DNA of 64,000 nt from Eremomyces bilateralis CBS 781.70 (taxonomy: Eukaryota; Ascomycota; Dothideomycetes; Eremomycetales; Eremomycetaceae), in assembly GCF_010015585.1 (NCBI RefSeq), contig NW_022985068.1, positions 1,495,406 to 1,559,405 on the forward strand, given 5' to 3'. This document shows positions 1-10,500 of this stretch, one piece after another. Position numbers and translations under genes: made by a program. Under the pieces are notes generated by a model. The model searched no databases, was not told the origin of the DNA, and was given only the letters and a program-made list of their open reading frames with translations. How positions within the stretch are numbered: the stretch's first letter is position 1; the number at the start of each line of letters is the position of its first letter.

Positions 1-96
1 TAGATGGGCCTTATGGGATTTCCGAAAAAGTCTGCGCGGACTGCAACTTTGTATTGAATACGATAGACCTACCTTCGGGTATCCTAGATTGCATTA

Positions 97-2905
97 CTAC
101 GCCCCTTTTTCCTGAAAGAACCTCCCAATTCCCTCCGTGACTTTCCCCGTGTTCCCCGCTTCGCACAAACTCTCCCTAATCCAACTCGGCAACTTCGTCC
201 GGATCCTCTCCGCACCATACCTCTTATCAATCAACACAATCGTCGCGTAATCCCCCTTATGCCGAATCGCCCGCCCGATCGCCTGATTCACCGCGCGCAT
301 CGTCGCGTTCTCGTAGAACTCCCTCGCCACCGCCTTCCCCACGTCCTGCGCCGCTTGGCCATCCGCGCCGTCGGCGGCCTTCGAGGAGATGTAAGCCATC
401 TTCGCTTTCCATTCGGCGGAGTGGGGGTTGGGGAATGGGAGGCCGACGACGACGACGCAGCGACCGAGTTCGTCGCTGAAGTTGATGCCTTCGGACAAGT
501 TGCCGCCGATGACGGAGAGCAGAACGGCGCCTTTGTGTGGTGTTGATGGGGTTCTGATCGCTTGGGTGTATGCGGAGAGGATTGAGTCGTTGATGACCGC
601 TTTGTCTGGGTTGTTCGAGGGGACGGACTCGGATGGTTTTGTCGGGGTCTTGGATTCGAAAAACACGGCTTTCGTGGCAGAGAGACGGTTAAAGACGGTC
701 GAGCCAGGCTGTTTCCATTTTGATAGGCAGAGGTCTAGGTAAGCGTAGCTGGGGAAGAAGACAACAGTCCCATCAGGGACATTAGAAACCACCGAGATGA
801 GAGTTTCACCCAGTTGCTGGATCTGCGCGTCCGAGTTCCTTTTCGCGAATGTAAAGTCGAAGTCGACCCCACTTCCTGTTTGAACCAGCGGCCACGCCGC
901 AATGTTCGAGGCTGGGATAACGTGCCCGCAGGAGAGCGTGGATATTCTCGTCGGCTCAACGTAGGGGAATAGATGTTTGAAGTAATCCTCCATTGGAGAC
1001 ATAGTCCCGCCGGCGAGAATCACGGCCCTGGTCTCCTCCACGATCTCCTTGAAATGGAAGGTTGGATCAAGGAGGCGGTATTGCAACATTATCGACCGGC
1101 CGTCGCCTCGATGGTAGAAGAATTGGCCTTCACGGGAGGGGTTTGTCAATGCGTTGAAGAAGCTATGGATCGACATCAGTGACGGAGCTGATCGGCCTCT
1201 GCTAGGCTTCTTTGTAGTGGAATGGGTTGTCTCTTCGTGGTTGACGTGTTCGGTATATCCATCAATCTTCCGGGCTAGCTTGCTTTCGTTGAGATATACC
1301 GACAGCTTGTAAAGATTGATCTGGTCGACTGCCTTGCCTGCCATGATCTCGTTGTATAACGCGATTCCTTCCGCGTTAGGAGCCTCGAAAAGCTTGCCCC
1401 GGAGATATTCACCCAACGAGTCTAGCAAGCGGACGACTTGAGTGACATATACGCGGTTCTTGCCCTTCAGACGATTCCGGAATCTCTGAAGATAGATACC
1501 GATCTGTTTCCGTGAGCGTTCGACTTGCTCGAGAGACACCGATACAGAGTAGATGCTGTTGATGGCCTCCATGAGATTGTGCGCTTCGTCGATAATGACG
1601 ATATTGTCCTTCAGATTTATATTGAGAGCTTCGCGTGCGCTCTTTTGAAGAAGGAGTGGGTATGGCAAACTCACAACCTGCGCCCTTTAGCGATGTCTTG
1701 ATATAGGAAACAACGGACTTACCTCTGATGGTAGGATGGAATATCTTGATGCATAGTATGGGCACACGCCTAGATCGGAACCCAGGGACGCAAGTTTCTC
1801 AATGTCCCGTACATTTGCGAAGGCATAGTCCCTGAAGTCGTTCATGAGATACTCTGACTGCTTCGACGGGAGAAAGGAACATCTGCTCTGTTCTGGCGTC
1901 CCCGACTGCTGTATTTCAAGACAGCGCTCATTGATTGAAGTAGCATCCTTCAAGCGGTTGACTTTCGGGTTTACGCAGAGGTTCTTGCGAGAGCCTAAGG
2001 TGAGATATTTCAGCGAGTCTTCGATGTCCGTTTCTCCATTCTTGCGGTCCAGCGGCTCTAGCGGGACTCCAGGCGGCAACTTGACTTTCTGAATCTCCTC
2101 AGCAAACTGTGAGAGTTGCGAGTGCGTGCGAGAGCAGTAGTATATCTTCAGTTCGTCTTCTGCTTCCTCTGGCTCATCTTTTGCGACTGCGGATGTGGAG
2201 AGGCCCATCTTATCCATCAACGCTCTTGTTTCTGCCGAGAGGGAGATAGTAGGACCCGGTATTCGGGAACTGGCTTCGTCGCTGTCATAGTCTGCCAACT
2301 CGTACTGGGTATCATCTTCGGATTTGGAAGCAGCAATTCTGCTGTCAGAGAGTTTCTGTGCAGTAGTTAGAACCTTATCTTCAACCCCAAAATGAGATAT
2401 ACCGGTCGCTTGGAACGATGCTCTTCCCTCCTACTCTCCGTCTTTTGCTTACGCTCCCTCTCCCGAATGCGTCGCAACCTCTGCTCAAATTCTGCCCTGG
2501 CTCCGATTGCATCACGACGCTTTTGCTCTTTTGCATGTTCGACAATCCACTCTGGCTCGTCCTCATCCCCCGGGAGCGTCGCAATGGATTCTTCGAACCT
2601 TCTTCGTTTATTCTCGCGAAGCCACGTGAGCGCACCACATATGATGCTCAACGACTTCCCCTGTGAAAGGCAAAAAGTTAAAAGGGGAGTTCTCATCCGG
2701 ACCATTGGTGATCTTACCGTTCCTAAAGTTCCTCAGTATTTGTTCCACACGGTTAGTTTCATATTCCGGTACCTGTTGGCGACTCAAATATGCCTATTTT
2801 CTTCTCTTCAATGCAGTCATAAAGCGCGTTCATAAAGTCATTTTGAATCGGATAGGGCTGGTACGGATGATGGAAGTCCCGTCCCCGAGATGTAGCCATT
2901 CTCAT
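97..2905 (-). CDS. chl1: ATP-dependent DNA helicase CHL1 (DDX11/Rad3-like, Fe-S)
   Basis: Superfamily 2 iron-sulfur 5'-3' DNA helicase of the XPD/FANCJ/DDX11 group. In yeast, Chl1 acts in the nucleus in sister-chromatid cohesion and fork maintenance (family knowledge). Model: join of 2773-2905, 2718-2722, 2403-2660, 1723-2355, 97-1677 on the minus strand, about 869 aa, normal for Chl1. Seen: Walker A PTGTGKS near residues 43-49; four cysteines near 259, 277, 291 and 330 spaced like the Rad3-family Fe-S cluster; DEAH at about 373-376; motif V ([12 protein letters not shown]) and motif VI (QAIGRAIRH) near the C-terminus. The second exon is only 5 nt and is required to complete Walker A. A second in-frame ATG two codons downstream (2899) is an alternative start. 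It lies head-to-head with the Zn2Cys6 gene. The choice of Chl1 over other Rad3 relatives rests on length and the long acidic insert after motif I. Confidence 0.92.
2718..2722 (-). other. 5-nt micro-exon of chl1 (part of Walker A)
   Basis: The minus strand reads acceptor TTTAG, then GAACG, then donor GTAAGA. The upstream exon ends in phase 1 (ACA G) and the downstream exon begins GGG AAG TCG, so only inclusion of these 5 nt gives ACA GGA ACG GGG AAG TCG, Thr-Gly-Thr-Gly-Lys-Ser. Flanking introns are 50 nt (2723-2772, with branch-like CTAAC) and 57 nt (2661-2717). Direct joining of the outer exons would shift the frame. Confidence 0.82.
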
Positions 2906-3598
2906 TCTGGACCAGAATAGATCTTATTCACCCTTTGGTTTCCAGTGGATCTCTTCATTGATGTACCGTATACATGGATTCGGGATGATGTGACGTGGGT
3001 TGCTTGCAGCGACGCGACGCGTCCATGAACTATGAAAAAGGAGCACGATCCTGGTGCCCAGTCCCGGTACCAGTCCCCGTTCACGGGCAGTCGTACCGGA
3101 GGGCGGATTGTTGCATGGCTGCCGCAGTTTCTGTTTCGAATTGTCACTCCAGTTTGCTATCGTCACATCCGATACCAGCCTCTACATGAAACTTATTGTC
3201 TAGTCTCCCCCCAGCCTTATTTATCAAGACTACCTTATGATCTTATCATCATTATTAGGAAGAATGATCAGGGTTATCTGCATGACTGGCGCCCAAACAG
3301 GGATGCCACTGGCGGCGGGGTTCCTATTGCGCCTTCATTCCTACTTGACCGTCCCCCGTCCCCCCACCAGCCCACCAAGTCACAGCACCACTACTGCACC
3401 AAAGCAGTTCCACCACCAATACACCACAAGGCAATTCTGGACCAACGGACCAATTTCCATCGTTCCAATCTATCCAGTGTTCCACACCCTTTCCTGTTTT
3501 CACCTCCCGCCTCCGATTGCGCCAACTTCTCCTCCCACCCAAGCCTCCGATCACCGGAGCCGAATGTCTCGATATCGCCATATAATATTATGACCTGA
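2906..3598. promoter_or_regulatory. Divergent promoter region, chl1 / Zn2Cys6 gene
   Basis: About 690 bp between two genes transcribed away from each other, so it should hold both promoters. The right half is pyrimidine-rich (C/T runs around 3340-3560), typical of fungal 5' leaders. No RNA gene or conserved ORF was recognised; the open frames here are low-complexity. Confidence 0.5.
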
Positions 3599-5922
3599 AT
3601 GGATTTGACTCAACAGACCACCCCTACCTCCCAGGCGGCATCGGCCCCTGTAAAATCCGAGTTATCCTTCAGTTCCGTGCACCAGCCCACTCCCCGCACT
3701 CTGACGCGAAAACGGAACAGTTCGACCGTGGGCCTGGAAAGTTCCCCAGACAGCGACCCGGACGATGAGGAGCACAAGAGGCGCCAGCCCGGTGTCAAGA
3801 GGGCATGCAACGAGTGTCGCCAGCAAAAGGTGCAGGAGTCGTGCAACGCAATTGATGCTCATCGCTAACGTCTGACTCCGTAGCTGCGATGCGATGTCGT
3901 TCAAGACCCCTACCAACCATGCAGCCGATGCATCAAGCATAAGCTCGATTGTCGAATCGACTCCAACTTCAAGCGAGTTGGGAAGCGAAGCCGGTTTGCG
4001 GAGTTGGAGCGGAATAAAGAGCTTTTGGAACGACAGATCCAGGAGTTGAAGCAGCAGGTTTCGACCAGCAAACCGACCCCTCCTCCACAGTCGATGAGTC
4101 CGTTCTTCCCTCCACCTAATGGCCCAAATGGACAATCGTCGGCCATGTACGCTGGTCTGTCAAACTCGCCCGACCAACAACATCTGGGCTCACATGAGGC
4201 CGTGGCCTCGCTCCTCGACCTCAAGCAGGGCCTAGATGGTTCCGCTGCTGGGTTCGGCGCAAGTCCTAACAGTCGTCTCCTGAGAAGTTTGGAAGAGGTA
4301 GTGCTTGCTCCGCATAGAGTGAATGAGCTATTCGAAGAATACTGGTCCAATTACCATGGGTTCTTGGAGCTGTTGGATCCGGAACAATCGCCTGATTCAT
4401 TTTTCGACCAGTCCAAACTACTCTTCTGGACCATTATCGTCATCGCCGCGCGACAGTTCGGACGCGATCGAGAGTTGCTATCGAGGCTTACTGCACCCTA
4501 TACTCGCCTCGTATGGGGCTCGATGTCGAAAGTGCCTCAGAACTACAACGTCGTCAAGGCGCTCTGTCTCCTTTGCGCATGGCCACTACCGACAAGCAGC
4601 ACATCTACTGACCCTACATTTATGTTCTGCGGTTTGATGATGCAAATTGCAAAACAGATCGGTCTTCACCGGCCATCCCACGCTCAAGACTTCACCCGGA
4701 CACATATCAACCTCAAAGACGAGGACGTGAAGGACCGATTAAAGACGTGGGCCTGTTGTAACATCGTTGCACAGAATATCGCTACTGGCTATGGCCAACC
4801 GCCTGACACCCTCTACGATGCCACACTTGACTTTGGAGACGCATCCTTTCATGATACCCCTTTACCAACCCAGGTTGCTCAGCGTCTTGCCCTTGAGAAA
4901 TTTTGCAATCACATCACAAAAACTCTCTATAGCAATGAGAAGCAGCCGAATGATATATTTGGAGAACGTCAAGACTCGATCCGGGTGAACATGCTTGCCC
5001 AGGCAATGCATGGCCTCGAGACGCGTCTGGATTCTTCGACCAGTAAGTTTCCGTCCAAAATGTTCAGTGCTTTTCTAACTAGGACCCAGATTGGCTTCCT
5101 CTTCACTTAAGCGCTGTCCGACTTCACCTCCGCCTACATACCTTCTTTGACCCCCCTTCATCTCCTACCTACAGCAGCGATCTTCAGGAACTCTACCAAG
5201 CGACCACCAACTTCTTAGACGTTGCCATGTCCGATGAGCTCACGGGTCTTAAATACGCCACCAGCTTCATCATGCAAATGATGCTCGCCGCGGGCTTCGC
5301 CCTCTTCAAGCTCCTCAACTCCTTCTTCGTCGTCAACGTCGACCGCGACTACGGCCGCAACCTCTTCTACCGCACCATCCGCGCCATCCGTAACATGAGC
5401 GTCATCACCAACGACCTCCCCCAGCGCCTCGCCGAGGTGCTCGTCCAACTCTGGAAAGCCAGCGGTGAGGGCTTCAAGTACGAGGAAGACTCCGATCGCC
5501 CCCCCACCCGCCGCTCCGTCGACCACAACGTCCAGCTCAAGGTCCGCTGCCGCATGAGCATGTCGCTCCTGTACGACAGCGTGTGGCGGTGGCGCGAGGA
5601 GCTGCAGGGGAAGGTCCGCGTCGAGAGCTTGGACAAGGCGGTGAAGAATCCCACGTCCCCCGAGGCGACGTCGCATCTGCATCCCGGGGAGATGAGCGCC
5701 GGAGGGGACACGTTGATGGATCCGACGGGGCCAGCATTGGGGCTGACGCATGGGATGTCGGTGGGATACGGGGGGGTGAATCCGCCGAATTTCGCGGGGC
5801 CGAACGGCGCGGGGTTGGCGGATAGTTTACAGTTCTTCGATGCGATGAGCTGGTTCTTGGATGAAGGGCCGGATCTGGGGTTTCCTCAGGGGGGATTGGG
5901 AACGGAACTGAGCTATAGGTAG
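3599..5922 (+). CDS. Zn(II)2Cys6 fungal transcription factor
   Basis: Likely nuclear DNA-binding regulator. Model: 3599-3829, 3884-5042, 5090-5922, about 740 aa. The zinc cluster spans the first intron: cysteines at about 70, 73, 80, 90, 93 and 100 (C-x2-C-x6-C-x9-C-x2-C-x6-C). It is followed by a basic linker (KRVGKRSR) and a coiled-coil-like segment (FAELERNKELLERQIQELK) at about 110-130 that should mediate dimerisation. The middle region (about 215-600) resembles the fungal-specific TF domain, with a WACC-type segment near 370. The C-terminus is Gly/Pro-rich with a candidate acidic-aromatic activation tail (WFLDEGPDLGFP). The cluster sequence recalls the War1-like group, but the target pathway cannot be read from sequence. 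Divergent from chl1; no metabolic cluster adjoins it. Confidence 0.9.
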
Positions 5923-6403
5923 CATGGTATGGTTGTCTTGTCTATAATTTTTGTTTGCAGTATGAGGGTATGGGACGTACGATGGTTATGGCAATTGCTT
6001 GCAAGTTAGCAGTTTTTATTAGAACCCTGGATGAGCTGGTTCCACGAAGAGATTGAGGTGTCAATGAACGACAGCACACTTCTGGTGTCTGTAGATAAAC
6101 TACATTCTTTGTTTTATAGTCCTTCAGTTAAAATAGCGTTCCTAAACAGCGGTAGGGTCAATCACATAACGAAATTCGAATGGCAATATCATGGAAACCC
6201 TTGGAAGTTTCATGCATTCATTGATGCAATCGATTTGAACCGTTTGGCTGAACCCATTTCAAGCACGCCTTGTAGAACTATTTTCCATGCCACTCCGATA
6301 ATGTAATGCACACGAGAGCCCAATCTCATGGATCGTCGCGGGCATTGGGATTCAAACTCCTTCCGGCCTTTCACCTCCCGCATCCCTCGAACTCATTTCC
6401 CCT
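5923..6403. other. Convergent 3' intergenic region
   Basis: About 480 bp between the stop codons of the Zn2Cys6 gene and rpl34, which converge here, so it should hold both 3' UTRs. A 91-codon open frame at 6031-6306 has no recognisable domain and is not called. No tRNA fold or terminator-like structure was noted. Confidence 0.4.
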
Positions 6404-7035
6404 CTATCGCTTCTTCTGCCCCTGCTGAGACTCCTTGATGACCTTCTTGACGATCTTCTGTTCCTCGATCAGGAACGCGCGGACGACCCGGTCCTTGACG
6501 CAGTTGGCGCATCGCGAGCCGCCGTAGGCACGCTGGACGGTCTTCTTCGGTCTTGAGATCTGGGCGTACTCATGGGGACGGAGAGCGGGGACCTAGACAG
6601 ATGGTTGTTAGTGTCTGGCTACACTTGTGGATGCCGAGCCGTCCGAATGGCCAGAGTTCCGAGGTCAAGGCAAGTCGACTATGAAGGACAATTGATGGCT
6701 TCGGAAGATCTGCGACACGCAACCCATCGAGGAATTGAAGATGGTACATACACCCGCAAGTTTCTCGCCGCAGTCACCGCATTTCGGGGCGGTTCCACGC
6801 TTCTTGATGTGGAGGTATCGCAACTCGCCGCCGGGAGTCTTGATGATCCGGACCTTGTTGGATTTGGTGTTGTAGCTGGCTTTCGCGTCAATATCTATCG
6901 TCCTTCGTGGTCGTCCAAGCGGTTCGGTGGTTACTTACGAATGCCTCCGGCGCTGTCACGAGTGATGTTAGCAACTTTAGCAATTCATTCGCATGTATAG
7001 GTCCAACTCACGTAGGTTAATCGGTTGGACGGCAT
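6404..7035 (-). CDS. rpl34: 60S ribosomal protein L34 (eL34)
   Basis: Structural protein of the cytosolic large ribosomal subunit. Model on the minus strand: 7012-7035, 6939-6952, 6752-6875, 6404-6592, giving about 116 aa (yeast L34 is 121). The spliced product starts [20 protein letters not shown] and carries the conserved CGDCGEKL and [12 protein letters not shown] zinc-type cysteine pairs and the basic tail ending [17 protein letters not shown]. The first exon encodes only eight residues and the second is a 14-nt micro-exon (6939-6952). The last intron (6593-6751) is 159 nt, long for this window. Early introns of this kind are common in fungal ribosomal protein genes. It shares a 472-bp divergent promoter with prp8. 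Confidence 0.93.
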
Positions 7036-7507
7036 ATTGACGGTGGCTCGCGATTACGGGGTTGTGGTAATGTCAAGCGGTTGCAGTTCGAGATGTGAGA
7101 AATTGTGGTGAGGATGCTTCTGTGTGCGGAGAAAGGACTTTCTGATTTTCCGGAGGCTCAACCAAAAATGAGAGACCAGAAATGACAGGGGTCTCACTGG
7201 TAGGTCACGTGTGGCTTGGCGTTTCCGGAGGAATCACACCGGTCACGTGCCCACGTCTCGTTGATGTCGCGCATCATGGAATCTTTTCTCTCGCCTCTGT
7301 ACGAAGACGACAACTCAAACGTCACAGACACGGGTTATTCCTTTCATTTGTGAAGAAGTCATCGGTGTGAACCTTTGCATTGATGGTTTCTGAGCTTGCT
7401 CGCTAGTCTAGTCTATCTAGAACCGCGATAACTTCGCGCGTTCAGACAAGAGGCTTCACCCTTTTTTCCATCTCACCTCCATCGCGACAAATCCTCACCC
7501 CGACGCG
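7036..7507. promoter_or_regulatory. Divergent promoter region, rpl34 / prp8
   Basis: 472 bp between two highly conserved housekeeping genes transcribed outward. CACGTG-type E-box cores occur at about 7206-7211 and 7244-7249, and TCTCGCC/CTCACC pyrimidine stretches precede the prp8 ATG. Whether these sites are bound is unknown. Confidence 0.45.
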
Positions 7508-10500
7508 ATGGCATCGATCCCACCTCCACCACCCGGCTGGGCGCCCCCTCCGCCTCCCGGTGCGCCTCCTGGAGCTCCTCCGGGGATGAACATCGCGCCT
7601 CCACCCCCCGGATACCGCCCGCAGGATCCGAACATCGCGAAGTTCGCGCAGAAAAAGAAAGAATGGCTGCGACTCCAGAAACAGCGGTTCGGAGAGAAAC
7701 GGAAAGGCGGGTTCGTCGAGACGCAGAAGGTGGACATGCCGCCGGAGCATTTGCGGAAGATTGTAAAGGATATTGGCGACGTGTCGCAGAAGAAGTTCAG
7801 CAGTGATAAGCGCAGCTATTTGAACGCGTTGAAGTTCATGCCTCACGCGGTTCTGAAGCTGCTGGAGAATATGCCGATGCCGTGGGAGGCTGCGCGAGAG
7901 GTCAAGGTTCTTTATCACGTCAACGGATGTCTGACGCTGGTCAACGAAGTTCCTCGAGTCATCGAGCCAGTCTTCCATGCGCAGTGGGCAACAATGTGGT
8001 TGGCGATGAGGCGGGAGAAGAGCGATAGAAGACACTTCAAGAGGATGCGATTTCCGCCTTTCGACGATGAAGAACCGCCCCTATCGTGGTCGGAGAACAT
8101 CGAGGGTGTCGAGCCCCTCGAGCCCATCCAGTTGGAGCTTGACGAGGTCGAGGATTCGGCTGTATACGATTGGTTCTACGAGCATCAACCTCTCAGTGAC
8201 ACGCCACACGTCAATGGACCGAGTTACAAGACATGGAATATGTCGCTTCCGCAGATGGCGACGCTGTACCGACTCAGTCATCAACTACTAAGCGACAAGG
8301 TCGATAAGAATTACTTCCACATGTTCGACCTGGAGAGCCTTTTCACTGCGAAAGCGCTCAATGTTGCCATCCCAGGTGGCCCACGATTCGAGCCATTGTA
8401 CAAAGACATCGATCCCAACGATGAAGATTTCGGCGAGTTCAATGCGATCGATCGAATCATCTTCCGCCGTCCGATTCGCACCGAGTATCGAGTCTCGTTC
8501 CCGTTCCTTTACAACTCTTTGCCACGCAGTGTTAAGGTCGCCTGGTACTCGCACCCGCAGGCCGTGTACGCGCCAACCACAAGTCCAGCGCTTCCAGCAT
8601 TCTACTTCGACCCGATCATCAACCCGATCTCTTCACGATCGGTCGCCCCGAAGAACCTCACGGTTAGCCTCGAAGATGAGGTATTCGGATATGGAAACGA
8701 TGAGGATGAGTTTGAATTGCCAAAGGGTATGGAACCATTCATGGCGGACCAGGAGCTGTATACGGACGAGACTGCATCCGCCATCTCCCTTTGGTGGGCA
8801 CCTTTCCCATTCGACCGACGATCCGGCCATATGGTGCGCGCACAAGACGTACCCTTGGTCAAACAATGGTATCTCGAGCATGGACTCGGTGGCGAATCCG
8901 TCAAGACTCGAGTGTCTTACCAGAAGATGCTTAAGACCTACGTGCTCAACGAGTTACACAAGAGACCTCCTAAGGCGCAAAATGCACAAAATTTGCTTCG
9001 CTCATTGAAAGGAACCAAGTTCTTCCAGCAGACCACTATTGACTGGGTCGAGGCGGGTTTACAAGTCTGTCGACAGGGCTTTAACATGCTCAATCTCCTC
9101 ATTCACCGCAAGAACCTCACCTACCTTCATCTGGACTACAACTTCAACCTCAAACCGGTCAAGACCCTCACCACCAAAGAGCGAAAGAAGTCTCGGTTCG
9201 GCAATGCTTTCCACTTGATGCGTGAAATTCTCCGCTTGACGAAACTGATTGTTGACGCTCAAGTCCAATATCGCCTGGGGAATATCGATGCTTTCCAACT
9301 GGCGGACGGCATTCTCTACGCCTTCAATCATGTTGGCCAGTTGACCGGTATGTACCGGTACAAATACAAGCTGATGCATCAAATCCGAACCTGCAAGGAT
9401 CTGAAACATCTTATCTACTACCGGTTCAACATGGGCCCTGTTGGAAAGGGTCCAGGATGCGGTTTCTGGGCTCCCGCCTGGAGAGTCTGGCTATTCTTCA
9501 TGCGCGGAATTATCCCCTTGCTGGAGCGCTGGCTGGGTAATCTGCTTTCCAGACAGTTCGAAGGTCGCCACAGCAAGGGCGTCGCCAAGACCGTCACAAA
9601 GCAGCGAGTCGAGTCACATTTCGATCTTGAATTGAGAGCCTCGGTGATGGCAGACTTGATGGATATGATGCCGGAAGGAGTGCGGCAAAACAAGGTGAAC
9701 AGTGTGCTGCAACATTTGTCCGAGGCATGGCGCTGCTGGAAGAGTAACATCCCCTGGAAAGTACCCGGTCTTCCTGCACCAGTTGAGAACATCATCCTGC
9801 GGTATGTGAAGAGCAAGGCGGATTGGTGGGTTTCTGTTGCCCATTACAACCGTGAGCGCATTCGACGAGGCGCTACAGTTGATAAGACCGTTGCGAAGAA
9901 AAATCTTGGTCGTTTGACGCGGTTGTGGCTCAAGTCCGAACAGGAGCGCCAACACAACTATCTCAAAGACGGACCGTATGTTTCGACTGAGGAGGGTGTT
10001 GCCATATATACCACCACTGTCCATTGGCTGGAGTCGCGCAAGTTCCAGCCAATTCCCTTCCCCAGCGTCTCTTACAAGCACGACACGAAAATTCTCATTC
10101 TTGCCCTCGAGAGGCTTCGCGAGGCTTACTCCGTCAAAGGACGTTTGAATCAGAGCCAGAGAGAAGAATTGGCCCTCATTGAGCAGGCGTACGACTCCCC
10201 AGGAACTACACTGGCTCGCATCAAGCGATTCCTCCTTACGCAGCGTGCGTTCAAAGAAGTGGGTATCGACATGAACGACAACTATAGTTCGATCAACCCC
10301 GTCTACGACATCGAGCCGATCGAGAAGATCACGGATGCTTATCTGGACCAGTATCTGTGGTATCAAGCCGATCAGCGACACCTGTTCCCTGCCTGGATCA
10401 AGCCCTCAGACTCCGAAGTGCCACCTCTCCTGACGTACAAGTGGGCCCAAGGGATCAACAATCTTGACAAAGTCTGGGAGCACGAGAATGGCGAGTGCAG

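Noticed and set aside
6300-6375. Possible tRNA (GGGATTCAAACTCC resembles a T arm)
   Set aside because: No matching acceptor stem or A box; lies in a 3' intergenic region.
9614-10381. 255-codon open frame antisense to prp8 (and others at 13065-13817, 12122-12580, 14412-15086)
   Set aside because: They lie entirely opposite the highly conserved prp8 coding sequence and have no domain; they are by-products of codon bias.
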